Assembly (NCBI RefSeq): GCF_030818655.1 | Contig: NZ_JAUTAN010000001.1 | Coordinates: 248,001-312,000 of the forward strand | DNA length: 64,000 bases | Direction: 5' to 3' | Source of the DNA: Nocardioides zeae | GTDB taxonomy: Bacteria; Actinomycetota; Actinomycetes; Propionibacteriales; Nocardioidaceae | Shown here: piece by piece, positions 1 to 10,001 of the stretch | How positions within the stretch are numbered: position 1 is the first letter of the stretch | Layout of the letters: the number at the start of each line of letters is the position of its first letter | Notes under the pieces: generated by a model | Seen by the model: the letters and a program-made list of their open reading frames with translations, nothing else | What the model was told of the DNA's origin: nothing | The model's database searches: none | Made by a program: the position numbers and the translations under genes

Positions 1-1125
1 CTTGAAGGACGAGCACGGCTCGGGCACGCGCAGCGCGACGGCGACCTCGTCGGCGCCGGCGGGGCTGACGATGCTGAAGGCGCGCCGCACGCCCCGGCGG
101 TCGGCACCGCGGTGCGGCGCGGCGAGCTCGAGGTACTGGCCCGGGGCGAACCGCACCGGGCGCCGCGGCGCGAAGGTCAGCTCCCACACGTCGCCGGCCA
201 CGCGGCGGCGGCCCGTGAGGTGCAGCCGCACGCCGCCGCGCTGCCCGAGCCAGAAGCCGACGGCGCCCGAGAGCACGAGCGCGAGCTCCGACTTGAGCGT
301 GTAGAACCAGTAGGTCGGCGGATCCAGGATGAAGATCGACTGGAAGCTCGGCCACGCGTAGACGACCGCCGCCAGCACGGCGACCCCGAGCTGCTGGGCC
401 CGCCGCGGCGGCAGCGTCAGCGGCTCGCTCAGCATGAAGCCCGCGAGGAAGATCGCCGGCGAGGAGACGAACGCGAAGGTCAGCGCATCGGAGAACGTGC
501 TGCCGATGTTGACCTGCCCGAGCACGACGAGGCCCGAGCCGAGCAGCGCAAAGAGGACGCCGAGGGCGACCTTGCGGGTGCGCCAGAGCACCACCAGCGC
601 GGCGACCGCGACCGGCACCACCATGGCCTCGTTCGCGATCCACCAGCCGTTGGCGATGCCGACGCCCCGGCCCGCGAGGTGGTGCACGGTGAAGACGATG
701 ACGACCCCGGCGGCCGCCGGGTTCACGACGTGGCGGCCGCGCACGGCGATCACGTACTTCGACGCGCTCGCCGCCACCGCCGTCGCCGCCACCCACACGA
801 GGCCCTCGACGTCGACGGCCGGGAGCAGCAGGAACCACAGCAGCAGGCCAGTGATGACCGACGACTCCGTGTGGGGTCGCACGCCGAGCGGCCACGCGAT
901 CGCCGCGTTCGACAGCACGGCCGCGGCGACCGCGACGACGAGCGTCAGGGCCGAGTCGCCGACCGTCGTGAAGCCGACGAGCAGCCGGTCGGTGCCGATG
1001 AGCAGGAGCGCGTACGCCGCGAGCAGGCCCAGCAGGAGCGTCACCACGCGATACATGGGCAGGCGGCCGAGCGCGGCGTCGACCCGTCCGGTCACGGCGC
1101 TGGGGGCGGTGGTCGTGGTGGTCAT
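1..1125 (-). CDS. NqrB/RnfD-like membrane protein fused to an FAD ferredoxin-reductase-type domain (3' end beyond window)
   Basis: Open for 375 codons from ATG 1125 to the window edge with no stop. The first ~270 residues hold about nine hydrophobic segments in the style of NqrB/RnfD subunits. From ~residue 295 a soluble ferredoxin-NADP reductase-like domain begins, with FAPGQYLEL and the FAD-binding RAFSIVSP motif (RxYS type). The start overlaps the stop of the apbE-like gene by 4 nt (ATGA), so the two are probably translationally coupled. With ApbE and the FMN-binding lipoprotein next door this looks like a transmembrane electron-transfer module feeding a flavinylated extracytoplasmic protein. 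The NAD(P)-binding part lies outside the window. The fusion is read directly; the electron path is inferred. Confidence 0.8.
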   Translation of the reverse strand, partial: MTTTTTAPSAVTGRVDAALGRLPMYRVVTLLLGLLAAYALLLIGTDRLLVGFTTVGDSALTLVVAVAAAVLSNAAIAWPLGVRPHTESSVITGLLLWFLLLPAVDVEGLVWVAATAVAASASKYVIAVRGRHVVNPAAAGVVIVFTVHHLAGRGVGIANGWWIANEAMVVPVAVAALVVLWRTRKVALGVLFALLGSGLVVLGQVNIGSTFSDALTFAFVSSPAIFLAGFMLSEPLTLPPRRAQQLGVAVLAAVVYAWPSFQSIFILDPPTYWFYTLKSELALVLSGAVGFWLGQRGGVRLHLTGRRRVAGDVWELTFAPRRPVRFAPGQYLELAAPHRGADRRGVRRAFSIVSPAGADEVAVALRVPEPCSSFK

Positions 1126-2034
1126 GCGAAGACCTCTCCGGGGAAGTCGGGGGAGACGTGGAGCCGGTGGCCGCTGTCACCGGGGCCGCGGTCGAGACGG
1201 ACGTACGACGCACCCTCCGCGGCGGCGAGAGCAGCCGCGGCGTCGGGCTCGAGCAGGAAGAGGGCGGTCGCGAGACCGTCGGCGACGAGCGCGGAGCCGG
1301 CGACGACCCAGGTGGCGAGCACGTCGGTGACGGGCCGCCCGGTGCGCGCGTCGAGCACGTGGTGGAGACCGTCGCCCCAGGCGCGCCGGTTGGTGGCCGA
1401 CGCGCAGAGCGCCCGACGTGCCGGCGCGCCGTCGAGCGCGGCGACGCCGACGGCGAAGCCGGGTCGCTCCGGGTGCTCCAGGGCGACCCGGTAGGGCGCG
1501 GCGCCGGCCCCCCGGCACGTGGACGAGGTCGCCGCTGGCGTCGACGGTGACCCCGCCGGTGCGGTGCTCGGCGAAGCCCAGGACCACGTCGGTGACGAGG
1601 TCGACGAGGTAGCCCTTGCCGGCCGCTCCCACGTCGAGCACGAACGGCTTCGCGGTCTCCAGGTACGGCGCGTCCCAGCCCACCGCGCCCCAGTCCACCG
1701 CCGGGCGGTGCCCGGGACGGGCCGTGAGGGTGTAGCCCGCGTCGTACCCCAGGTGCTCGAGGCCGTCGCCGACCGCCGGGGACAGGGCCCCGGCGGTGGC
1801 GGTGTGCAGCCGGTCGTAGAGCGCGAGGAGCGGGCCGGCGTCGTCGGGCATCCGGTGCCGACCCGCGGTGGCCCGGACCGCGTCGACCACCGACCCCGCA
1901 CGGAAGCGGGACCAGGCCCGGTCGAAGGCGTCGATGCGGAGTGCGACGGCGCGGCGCACCGCGTCCGTCAGCGGCGCCTCGGTCGTGAGGCGCCAGCGGG
2001 TGCCGATCGCCTCGAAGACCCAGTCGCCGTCCAT
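1122..2034 (-). pseudogene. apbE: FAD:protein FMN transferase (ApbE family), interrupted by a one-base frameshift
   Basis: ApbE covalently attaches FMN from FAD to Ser/Thr of extracytoplasmic flavoproteins. Reading from ATG 2034, the N-terminal half has the family motif FVLDVGAAGKGYLVD and DASGDLVHVPG. The C-terminal half, with the ATNRRAWGDGLHHVLD stretch and the Mg-site region ADGLATALFLL, lies in another frame. Removing one C from the C6 run at 1508-1513 joins both halves as DLVHVPGAGAAPYRVALEHP, giving a normal ~303-residue protein. Either the gene is a recent pseudogene or the base is a sequencing error; three more single-C insertions in the window favour error. It lies between its presumed substrate, the FMN-binding lipoprotein, and the membrane reductase, in one minus-strand operon. 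No obvious signal peptide is seen. Confidence 0.85.
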
Positions 2035-2042
2035 GGCCTGGA

Positions 2043-2531
2043 TCAGGCCTGCGCCTGGCTGATGATGTCGTCGATCGCGTCGTTGAACCCGCCGCTGGTG
2101 AGCGACGAGCCCGCGACGGTCGACACGTCGAGCTCGGTGATCTTCTTGCCGACGACCTCGTCGGCGATGCCCCCGGCGAACTGCGACTGGTAGCGCTCGG
2201 AGGTGCCGTCGGAGGCCTCGGGGGTGACCTCGACCTCGGTGACGGTGCCGTCGGCGTCCAGCGTCACCTCGACGCCGACCGACTGCTGGCCACCGGGGCT
2301 GGTGTAGCCGCCCTCGGCGTCGTAGGTACCGGCGGTGAAGGAGCCGGACTCGCTGCCGGACCCGTCGGAGGACCCGTCGGAGGTCTGCTCCTGCGAGCTC
2401 GAGCCGGTGTCGGACGAGCCGCCGGAGGACTCGTCGCTGCTCTGGCCGACGCCGCAGGCGGCGGTGAGGGAGAGGGTCGCGACGGCGGCGGCGGTGATCA
2501 GCCAGCGGCGGGCGGGGGAGTGCGAGGACAT
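2043..2531 (-). CDS. FMN-binding domain lipoprotein (RnfG/NqrC-like flavin carrier)
   Basis: 162-residue lipoprotein. The signal peptide ends in the lipobox LTAAC (Cys26), followed by a Ser/Gly/Glu-rich linker (~30-60) and an FMN-binding domain. The expected covalent flavin site is near VAGSSLTSGGF at the C-terminus, where GSS stands in place of the usual GAT, so the acceptor would be Ser rather than Thr. I chose ATG 2531 because it begins the signal peptide and has AGGAG about 6 nt upstream; an upstream in-frame start would add a polar leader before it. First gene of the flavin operon, followed by the ApbE needed to flavinylate it. Probably carries electrons on the outer face of the membrane. 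Confidence 0.88.
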   Translation of the reverse strand: MSSHSPARRWLITAAAVATLSLTAACGVGQSSDESSGGSSDTGSSSQEQTSDGSSDGSGSESGSFTAGTYDAEGGYTSPGGQQSVGVEVTLDADGTVTEVEVTPEASDGTSERYQSQFAGGIADEVVGKKITELDVSTVAGSSLTSGGFNDAIDDIISQAQA

Positions 2532-2559
2532 GCGGGGCTCCTGGTCCGAGATGGCGTTT

Positions 2560-2598
2560 GCTTGCGGCCTGCAAGCGATGGTTGACGGTGCAACCATC
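2560..2598 (-). promoter_or_regulatory. Two adjacent inverted repeats upstream of the flavin lipoprotein operon
   Basis: GCTTGC-N5-GCAAGC at 2560-2576 and GATGGTTG-N6-CAACCATC at 2577-2598 stand back to back, 29-67 nt upstream of the lipoprotein start. This is where a repressor or activator of the operon would bind. Both palindromes are seen directly; the regulator is unknown. Confidence 0.45.
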
Positions 2599-2697
2599 CC
2601 GATGCAACACGATCGGCGCGGCCCACGCCAGGCCCGGTGGCATCCTCACACGAATCTCACAGGATGCACCCGGTCCGGGGAGCGGTCCAGCGCGCCG

Positions 2698-2703
2698 TAC
2701 CCT
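2698..2703 (+). promoter_or_regulatory. Predicted -10 element of mec, leaderless
   Basis: TACCCT ends 6 nt before the GTG start at 2710 and there is no Shine-Dalgarno sequence, so transcription should begin at or next to the start codon. Confidence 0.5.
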
Positions 2704-2709
2704 GGCCGG

Positions 2710-3162
2710 GTGCTGAGGATCGAGCGCGCGACGCGCGACGCCATCGTCGCCCACGCCAAGCGGGACCACCCCGACGAGGCGTGCGGCATCGTCGCCGGCC
2801 CCGCGGGCAGCGACCGCGCGGAGCGCCTGGTGGAGATGGTGAACGCGGCGGGCAGCCCCACGTTCTACGAGTTCGACTCGCTGGACCTGCTGGCGCTCTA
2901 CCGCGAGATGGACGACCGCGACGAGGAACCGGTCGTCGTCTACCACTCGCACACGGCGACGGAGGCCTACCCCAGCCGCACCGACATCGGTCTCGCCAGC
3001 GAGCCGAACGCGCACTACGTGCTGGTGAGCACGCGCGAGCACGGGAATAACGACGGTCCCGTGGAGTTCAGGTCCTATCGAATCGTCGACGGCGTCGTCA
3101 CCGAGGAACCGGTCGAGGTCGTCGAGCAGTTGCCGACGAACACAGTGGAGAGTGAGTCCTGA
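2710..3162 (+). CDS. mec: Mec-type JAMM/MPN metallopeptidase, CysO-cysteine hydrolase
   Basis: 150-residue single-domain JAMM (M67) zinc peptidase. The catalytic Glu is E23 (DEACGIVAG) and the zinc ligands fit HxHx7SxxD as H79, H81, S89 and D92 (YHSHTATEAYPSRTD). The M. tuberculosis homologue removes cysteine from the carrier protein CysO after CysM has built it there. Here cysO overlaps its stop (TGATG) and cysM is two genes on, the same cluster as Rv1334-Rv1336. The GTG at 2710 fits the start of the domain and lies 6 nt after a TACCCT hexamer. Function rests on motif plus context. Confidence 0.9.
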   Translation: MLRIERATRDAIVAHAKRDHPDEACGIVAGPAGSDRAERLVEMVNAAGSPTFYEFDSLDLLALYREMDDRDEEPVVVYHSHTATEAYPSRTDIGLASEPNAHYVLVSTREHGNNDGPVEFRSYRIVDGVVTEEPVEVVEQLPTNTVESES

Positions 3163-3452
3163 TGGCCATCGAGGTCCGGATCCCGACGATCCTGCGCACG
3201 TACACGGGCGGCGAGAAGGCGGTCTCCGCCGAGGGCGCCACGCTGGCGAGCCTCATCGACGACCTCGAGGCGAACCACCCGGGCATCCGGGACCGCCTCG
3301 TCGAGAGCGGCGAGGGCGACGGCGTCGACCTGCGCCGCTTCGTCAACGTCTACATCAACGACGAGGACGTCCGCTTCATCGGTGGCCTCGAGGCCGAGCT
3401 GTCCGACGGCGACCAGGTCGTCGTGCTGCCGGCCGTCGCCGGCGGCTGCTGA
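3162..3452 (+). CDS. cysO: CysO-type ubiquitin-like sulfur carrier protein
   Basis: 96-residue MoaD/ThiS-like beta-grasp protein (MAIEVRIPTILRTYTGGEK...), cytoplasmic. The C-terminal Gly-Gly is normally converted to a thiocarboxylate that CysM uses to make cysteine from O-phosphoserine. Unusually, the coding sequence ends AVAGGC: one Cys follows the Gly-Gly, matching the CysO-Cys adduct that Mec hydrolyses. A freshly made carrier would therefore need Mec processing before first use, as known for QbsE/QbsD-like pairs. Overlaps mec by one base. Confidence 0.93.
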   Translation: MAIEVRIPTILRTYTGGEKAVSAEGATLASLIDDLEANHPGIRDRLVESGEGDGVDLRRFVNVYINDEDVRFIGGLEAELSDGDQVVVLPAVAGGC

Positions 3453-3478
3453 GCCGACCGTGACCCGCCACGGGTGGG

Positions 3479-3484
3479 TAGGGT
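3479..3484 (+). promoter_or_regulatory. Predicted -10 element of the NYN gene, leaderless
   Basis: TAGGGT followed by 7 nt and ATG 3492, with no ribosome-binding site. The same hexamer and spacing recur before 31635 and 42956. Confidence 0.5.
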
Positions 3485-3491
3485 TCCGGTC

Positions 3492-4121
3492 ATGACGGAG
3501 CAGGGCGACCAGCAGGTCATCGAGCCCACCCCAACGACCGAGCCGACCCAGCCCGTGGCGGAGCCGGCCCCCCGGCGCACGATCATCCTCGTCGACGGCG
3601 AGAACATCGACGCGACGCTGGGCAACTCGCTGCTCAACCGGCGACCCACGCCGGAGGAGCGGCCGCGCTGGGAGCGCGTCACGGCGTACGCCGAGAAGCT
3701 CTGGGACCAGCCGGTCACGGGGCTGTTCTTCCTCAACGCCAGCCACGGCACGCTCCCCAGCGCGTTCGTGCAGGCGCTGCTCGCGCTGGGCTACCGGCCC
3801 GTGCCCCTGGCGGGCCGCAGTGACCAGAAGGTCGTCGACCTCGGTATCCAGCGCACCCTGCAGGCCCTCGTCGGCCACGACGCCGACGTGCTGCTCGTCA
3901 GCCACGACGGCGACTTCGTCGAGGACCTCCGCCCCCTCGTCTCCGACGACGGGCGGCGGGTCGCGCTGCTGGCGCTGCGCGAGTACGCCAGCTCGGGCTT
4001 CACCGCGCTCGGCGTGCCCATCCACGACCTCGAGGAGGACGTGCGGGCGTTCAACGTGCCGCTCCCGCGCGTGCGCATCATCTCCCTCGACGACTTCGAC
4101 CCCGAGGTCTTCCTGCGCTGA
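3492..4121 (+). CDS. NYN domain (PIN-like) putative ribonuclease
   Basis: 209 residues. After a Pro/Thr-rich N-terminal tail (~1-35) comes a NYN domain: TIILVDGENIDATLG with the first metal-binding Asp, then DQKVVDLGIQRTLQAL and VLLVSHDGDFVEDL, the acidic signature of PIN-like nucleases. Such proteins are expected to cut RNA with Mg or Mn; the target here is unknown. It sits between cysO and cysM, an insertion relative to the mycobacterial cluster, and has its own predicted promoter. I start at ATG 3492 rather than an upstream in-frame codon because of that promoter spacing. Confidence 0.82.
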   Translation: MTEQGDQQVIEPTPTTEPTQPVAEPAPRRTIILVDGENIDATLGNSLLNRRPTPEERPRWERVTAYAEKLWDQPVTGLFFLNASHGTLPSAFVQALLALGYRPVPLAGRSDQKVVDLGIQRTLQALVGHDADVLLVSHDGDFVEDLRPLVSDDGRRVALLALREYASSGFTALGVPIHDLEEDVRAFNVPLPRVRIISLDDFDPEVFLR

Positions 4122-6040
<1,919 letters not shown>

Positions 6041-6099
6041 GCCCTCGACACCTGCGTGACGTCCGTGACGCGTCGTCGCGTTGCGTGCGTGTTACCCCG

Positions 6100-6105
6100 T
6101 AGATT
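6100..6105 (+). promoter_or_regulatory. Predicted -10 element of murI
   Basis: TAGATT lies 8 nt before GTG 6114, with no Shine-Dalgarno in between; this suggests a leaderless murI mRNA. Confidence 0.45.
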
Positions 6106-6113
6106 GGCTCGTT

Positions 6114-6926
6114 GTGGTGGACGACGTGGCTGACGCACCGGTCGGCATCTTCGACTCGGGGTTCGGCGGCCTGACGGTGGCCCGTTCGGTGATCGACCAG
6201 CTGCCCCACGAGTCGGTGCTCTACCTGGGCGACACGGCCCGTCAGCCCTACGGCCCGAAGCCGATCGGCGAGGTGCGGGAGTACGCGCTGGAGTGCCTCG
6301 ACCACCTCGTCGCCCGGGGCGTGAAGGCCCTCGTCATCGCCTGCAACTCCGCGAGCGCCGCGATGCTGCGGGACGCGCGCGAGCGCTACGACGTGCCGGT
6401 CGTGGAGGTCATCTACCCCGCGACCCGTCGCGCGGTCGCCGCCACCCGCTCGGGACGCATCGGCGTCATCTGCACGCGCGCGACGGCGGCCTCGATGGCC
6501 TACGACGACGCGTTCGCCGCCGCCCCGCACGTCGAGCTGGTCACGCAGGCGTGCCCGCGGTTCGTCGAGTTCGTGGAGAACGGCGTGACCTCCGGCCCGG
6601 AGCTCCTCGAGGCGGCGCACGCCTACCTCGAACCGCTCATCGCGGCCGACGTGGACACCCTCGTGCTGGGGTGCACGCACTACCCGCTGCTGACCGGTGT
6701 GATCTCGTCGATCATGGGGGACGGTGTCACGCTGGTGAGCAGTGCGGAGGAGAGCGCGAAGGCGGTGTACCGGATGTTGGCGACCACCGGGCTGATGCGC
6801 GCGGGCGGTGACGCGTCGTACGAGTTCGTGACGACGGGCGAGCCCGGGGAGTTCGAGCGGATCGGCCGCCGCTTCCTCGGGCCCGAGCTCGCGATCGCCA
6901 GCCAGTTCGCGGGAGGGCTCGCGTGA
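6114..6926 (+). CDS. murI: Glutamate racemase
   Basis: Interconverts L- and D-glutamate in the cytoplasm for peptidoglycan. About 270 residues with the N-terminal [14 protein letters not shown], the first catalytic Cys in [10 protein letters not shown] and the second in [20 protein letters not shown] binds substrate. Several GTG codons (6114, 6117, 6126) could start it; 6114 fits the upstream -10 element. The end overlaps the next gene by 4 nt (GTGA). The order murI then MBL hydrolase is conserved with mycobacteria (Rv1338-Rv1339). Confidence 0.95.
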   Translation: MVDDVADAPVGIFDSGFGGLTVARSVIDQLPHESVLYLGDTARQPYGPKPIGEVREYALECLDHLVARGVKALVIACNSASAAMLRDARERYDVPVVEVIYPATRRAVAATRSGRIGVICTRATAASMAYDDAFAAAPHVELVTQACPRFVEFVENGVTSGPELLEAAHAYLEPLIAADVDTLVLGCTHYPLLTGVISSIMGDGVTLVSSAEESAKAVYRMLATTGLMRAGGDASYEFVTTGEPGEFERIGRRFLGPELAIASQFAGGLA

Positions 6927-7727
6927 CCGCCGACGGCCCGGCGGGCCTCCGCCTCACCGTCGTGGGGTGTGCCGGGTCCTACCCCGGTCCCACGTCGCCC
7001 GCCAGCTGCTACCTCGTCGAGGCCGACGGCGACGACGGCGCGGGCGGCACCCGCCGCTGGCGCATCCTGCTCGACCTCGGCAACGGCGCCCTCGGCGCCC
7101 TCCACAACCACGCCGACCCGCTGGCCATCGACGCGGTCTTCGTCAGCCACCTCCACGCCGACCACTGCCTCGACCTGTGCGGCTACTACGTGCTGCGCAA
7201 GTACCACCCAACCGGCGCCCAGCCGCGCATCCCCGTGTGGGCACCGGCCGGGGCGGCGGAGCGGCTCGCCCGCGCCTACGACCTGCCGCTCGACCCCGGG
7301 ATGACCGAGGAGTTCGACTTCACCGAGTACGCCGCGGACCGCGCCCCGGTGCAGGTCGGGCCCTTCACGGTCCAGCCGTTCGAGGTCTACCACCCGGTGA
7401 CGGCCTACGCGCTGCGGGTGACCGCCGCCGGCCGCACGCTGACCTACTCCGGTGACACCGCCCCGTGCGCGGGCCTCGACGAGGCCGCGGCGGGCGCGGA
7501 CCTGCTGCCTCGCCGAGGCCGCGTTCCGTAGCCAGGACGACAACCCGCCGGGCGTGCACCTCACGGGCGCGGACGCGGGCGAGCTGGCGACCCGGGCCGG
7601 CGCGGGCCAGCTGGTGCTGACCCACGTGCCGGCCTGGTTCGACCCGCTCGACGCGCACGGCGAGGCGGTCGAGAAGTACGACGGCCCCACCTGGCTCGCC
7701 ACCACCGGCGCGGTCTTCGAGGTCTGA
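6923..7727 (+). pseudogene. Metallo-beta-lactamase-fold hydrolase, Rv1339-like (candidate cyclic nucleotide phosphodiesterase), one-base frameshift
   Basis: MBL-fold enzyme with the metal motif VSHLHADHCLDL (HxHxDH) and SGDTAPC. It corresponds in sequence and position to M. tuberculosis Rv1339, reported to lower cAMP. The frame breaks after GADLL: one surplus C at 7508-7509 moves the rest (LAEAAFRSQDDNPPGVHL ... ATTGAVFEV) to another frame. Without it a ~267-residue protein reads through. GTG 6923 overlaps the murI stop. The tail is perfectly conserved in character, which argues for a sequence error rather than decay. If the frameshift is real, the second half of the metal site is lost. Confidence 0.85.
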
Positions 7728-7731
7728 GGCC

Positions 7732-7778
7732 CTCGGCGGCTCGGCGGCTCGGCGGCTCGGCGGCTCGGCGGCTCGGCG
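7732..7778. repeat. 8-bp tandem repeat (CTCGGCGG, about six copies)
   Basis: Perfect CTCGGCGG units begin 4 nt after the MBL stop codon. A simple repeat, possibly slippage-generated; no function seen. Confidence 0.9.
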
Positions 7779-7785
7779 CGGGGTC

Positions 7786-7900
7786 GAGGAAAACGCGGAC
7801 GGGCGTCGCCGTCTCGGAAAGAAAACGCGGACGGGCTCGTGCCTGGACCCGAGCCGGGGAAAGAAAACGCGGATGCGGATGGCCGGAACCTCGGCGTGTC
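7786..7900. repeat. Dispersed GAAAACGCGGA repeat family, left cluster
   Basis: Three direct copies of the core GAAAACGCGGA (7786-7803, 7816-7835, 7858-7873); the last two carry the longer GGAAAGAAAACGCGGA. The third continues into a 43-bp segment (7858-7900, ending CCTCGGCGTGTC) that recurs in the same orientation at 9178-9220 beyond the next gene. The rest of the gap to 8113 shows CGCGCACTTTCCTC near 7945, whose complement recurs near 9150; no gene is seen in it. Confidence 0.8.
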
Positions 7901-8113
7901 GCGTCCCGGATCCCGCACTCTTCTCGACCCCGTGACGGGCCTCGCGCACTTTCCTCTCCCCTCCGCGCACTCTCGTCCTCCCCGCCGGCCGGGTCCGGAG
8001 TTCTCGACGATCGAACGGCCCGGTAACCGTCCACAGTCGACCACGCCGCAACGCTCATCCACCGGCGGGGCGACGGCCGGGACGCGTGGCCACCACGGGG
8101 TACGCCGCGGGCC

Positions 8114-9115
8114 ATGTCCTCGCCGTACGTGCCGCGCACCGCCTTCCCACCCCCGGGCACCACGCTCGCTGCTGCGATCCACCCGCGGGCGCGGCCCCTC
8201 GTGCTCCGCCGCCCGCTCGACGAGGATCGCCGAGCCGAGCTCGCCCGGGTGCTCGAGGCACTCCCGCCCAGCGGCTGCCTGACGGGGCTCACGGGCGCGG
8301 AGGTGCGCGGGTGGTGGTCGCTCCCCGTGCCGGACGGCGTCCCCGTCTTCGCGGCCGTCCCCGAGACCGCGCCGCACCCGGAGCGGCGTGGGCTGGTGGT
8401 CACGCGCCACGCCGTACCTCCCGTCGTCGAAGCTCGCGAAGCGCTCCGCGTGGGGTCCCCCGGGGAGGTGCTGCTCGGCTGCTGGGACCTCTGCCTGCTC
8501 GACCTCGTCGTCCTCGTCGACGGTGCGCTGGGGGTGGGGGAGGACCTCGCCGAGATGGTCGCGACCGCTCGTCTCCGCCGGCGCGGCGCGCCCCTGCTGC
8601 GGCAGGCACTCCTCCTCGCGGACACCCGTGCGGAGTCGCTGTGGGAGGTGGTCAACCGGGTCTTCCACGTCGCGGTGGGGGTCGATGTCGTGCCCCAGCA
8701 CCCGATCGCGCTGGCCGACGGCACGACGGCCTACGCCGACCTGTGGTTGCGGGGGACGCGGCGGTTGCACGAGTACGACGGCGCCCACCACCTCGATCGC
8801 GAGCAGCAGCGCAGGGACCTGCGGCGCGGTCGACTGCTGGTCGGCCAGGGGTACGAGCGCAACGGCTACACCAGCCACGACCTCCTCGGCCGCACCCGCG
8901 ACCTGTTGCGCGACATCGACGTCGCCCTCGGCCGCGAGCACGACCCTCGGCGACTGAGGTTCTGGGAGGCGCAGCTGCAGCACTCGTTGCTCACCCCGGC
9001 CGGACGGGCCCGGCACGCGGAGCGGTGGGCGCGAGCCTCGCAGGGCCGCTCCGGGCGTCGCGCCGAACGGCCCCGGGGTCACGACGAGCCGCTCACCCCG
9101 CCGTACGCCGCGTGA
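8114..9115 (+). CDS. Conserved actinobacterial protein with C-terminal PD-(D/E)XK-like domain
   Basis: 333 residues, no membrane segment. The C-terminal third (ESLWEVVNRVFHVAVG ... YADLWLRGTRRLHEYDGAHHLDRE) resembles the restriction-endonuclease-like fold of DUF559 and Vsr relatives: Glu, then ADLW Asp, then EYDG; the basic residue of the usual third position is replaced. The N-terminal part is of the kind found in multi-copy AbiEi-like proteins of Nocardioides. Function unknown; a nuclease or a degenerate antitoxin-like protein are both possible. It stands alone between two clusters of the GAAAACGCGGA repeat, and a 43-bp direct repeat brackets it, as if it arrived as a unit. Confidence 0.65.
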   Translation: MSSPYVPRTAFPPPGTTLAAAIHPRARPLVLRRPLDEDRRAELARVLEALPPSGCLTGLTGAEVRGWWSLPVPDGVPVFAAVPETAPHPERRGLVVTRHAVPPVVEAREALRVGSPGEVLLGCWDLCLLDLVVLVDGALGVGEDLAEMVATARLRRRGAPLLRQALLLADTRAESLWEVVNRVFHVAVGVDVVPQHPIALADGTTAYADLWLRGTRRLHEYDGAHHLDREQQRRDLRRGRLLVGQGYERNGYTSHDLLGRTRDLLRDIDVALGREHDPRRLRFWEAQLQHSLLTPAGRARHAERWARASQGRSGRRAERPRGHDEPLTPPYAA

Positions 9116-9176
9116 GCTCCTGCGCCGGGACCTCGGCGCCGCCTGGGGGAGGAAAGTGCGCGGGCGGGTGCCTCGG

Positions 9177-9280
9177 GTGAAAGAAAACGCGGACCGGTCG
9201 GGCCGCGGCCTCGGCGTGTCAGGGGCTGGAGTCCGCGTTCTCTTTCACCGGGGCGGAGCCGCGTCCGCGTTTTCTTTCCC
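9177..9280. repeat. Dispersed GAAAACGCGGA repeat family, right cluster with inverted copies
   Basis: A direct copy at 9177-9194 and two inverted copies at 9231-9248 and 9263-9280. The first pair forms 18-bp arms with one mismatch and a 36-nt spacer, so the RNA can fold into a large hairpin between the convergent genes on either side. Confidence 0.8.
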
Positions 9281-9306
9281 GGGTGCCGGGTGCCGGGTGC
9301 CGGGTG
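9279..9306. repeat. 7-bp tandem repeat (CCGGGTG x4)
   Basis: Four perfect tandem copies directly downstream of the response-regulator stop codon. Confidence 0.85.
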
Positions 9307-9320
9307 CCCGAGGAGCCCCC

Positions 9321-10001
9321 TCAGACCAACCCGGCGTCGTGCACGCAGATGGCGATCTGCACGCGGTTGGTCGCGCCGAGCTTGTCGAAGAGCCGCGAGA
9401 CGTGGGCCTTGACCGTCGGCACCGACAGGTAGAGCTCGGCCGCGATGTCGGCGTTCGACAGCCCGCGGCCGACGGCGACGGCCACCTCGCGCTCGCGCTC
9501 CGTGAGGGTCGCGAGCTTGACCTCGGCCTCGGCGGTGCGGGGGTCGCTGCCCTGGCGGACCTGACGGATCAGCGTCTGGGTGACGGAGGGGGAGAGCATC
9601 GGCTCGCCGTCGGCGACCTTGCGGATGGCGGCGACGATCTCGGGCGGCGGGGTGTCCTTGAGCAGGAAGCCGTCGGCCCCGGCGGCGAGCGCTCCGACGA
9701 CGTAGTCGTCCGCGTCGAAGGTCGTCAGCACGATGACACGCGGGGGCTGGGGACGGGCGTGCAGCGCCGCCGTCGCCTCGAGGCCGTCCATGACGGGCAT
9801 CCGGATGTCCATGAGCACCACGTGGGGCCGCAGGGAGGCGGCGAGGGTCGTGCCCTCGCGACCGTCGCGGCCCTCGCCGACGACCTCGAGGTCGGGCTGG
9901 CCGCCCAGCATCAGACCGAGCGCGGAGCGCACGAGGGGATCGTCGTCGACGACGAGCACCCGGATCGGCGTGGCGGAGGGCTCGGGCGTCGGGGCGGTCA
10001 C
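9321..10001 (-). CDS. NarL/FixJ-family response regulator
   Basis: 226 residues. Receiver domain with VLVVDDDPLVR, phospho-acceptor VVLMDIRMPVMDG and VLTTFDADDYV plus the conserved Lys in GFLLKDTPP. A C-terminal LuxR-type HTH (LTEREREVAVAVGRGLSNADIAAEL...VKAHVSRLFDKLG) follows. GTG 10001 overlaps the kinase stop by 4 nt (GTGA), a standard coupled pair. The divergent ABC exporter at 11282 is the obvious regulatory target. Confidence 0.93.
   Translation of the reverse strand: MTAPTPEPSATPIRVLVVDDDPLVRSALGLMLGGQPDLEVVGEGRDGREGTTLAASLRPHVVLMDIRMPVMDGLEATAALHARPQPPRVIVLTTFDADDYVVGALAAGADGFLLKDTPPPEIVAAIRKVADGEPMLSPSVTQTLIRQVRQGSDPRTAEAEVKLATLTEREREVAVAVGRGLSNADIAAELYLSVPTVKAHVSRLFDKLGATNRVQIAICVHDAGLV

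Noticed and set aside
112..1494. Long plus-strand open frame
   Set aside because: Antisense shadow of the NqrB/RnfD-like gene and apbE; Arg/Glu/His-rich translation without family motifs, as expected opposite GC-rich coding DNA.
7728..9320. Transposon or insertion sequence around the PD-(D/E)XK-like gene
   Set aside because: Repeats are seen but no transposase or clear terminal inverted repeats with target duplication.
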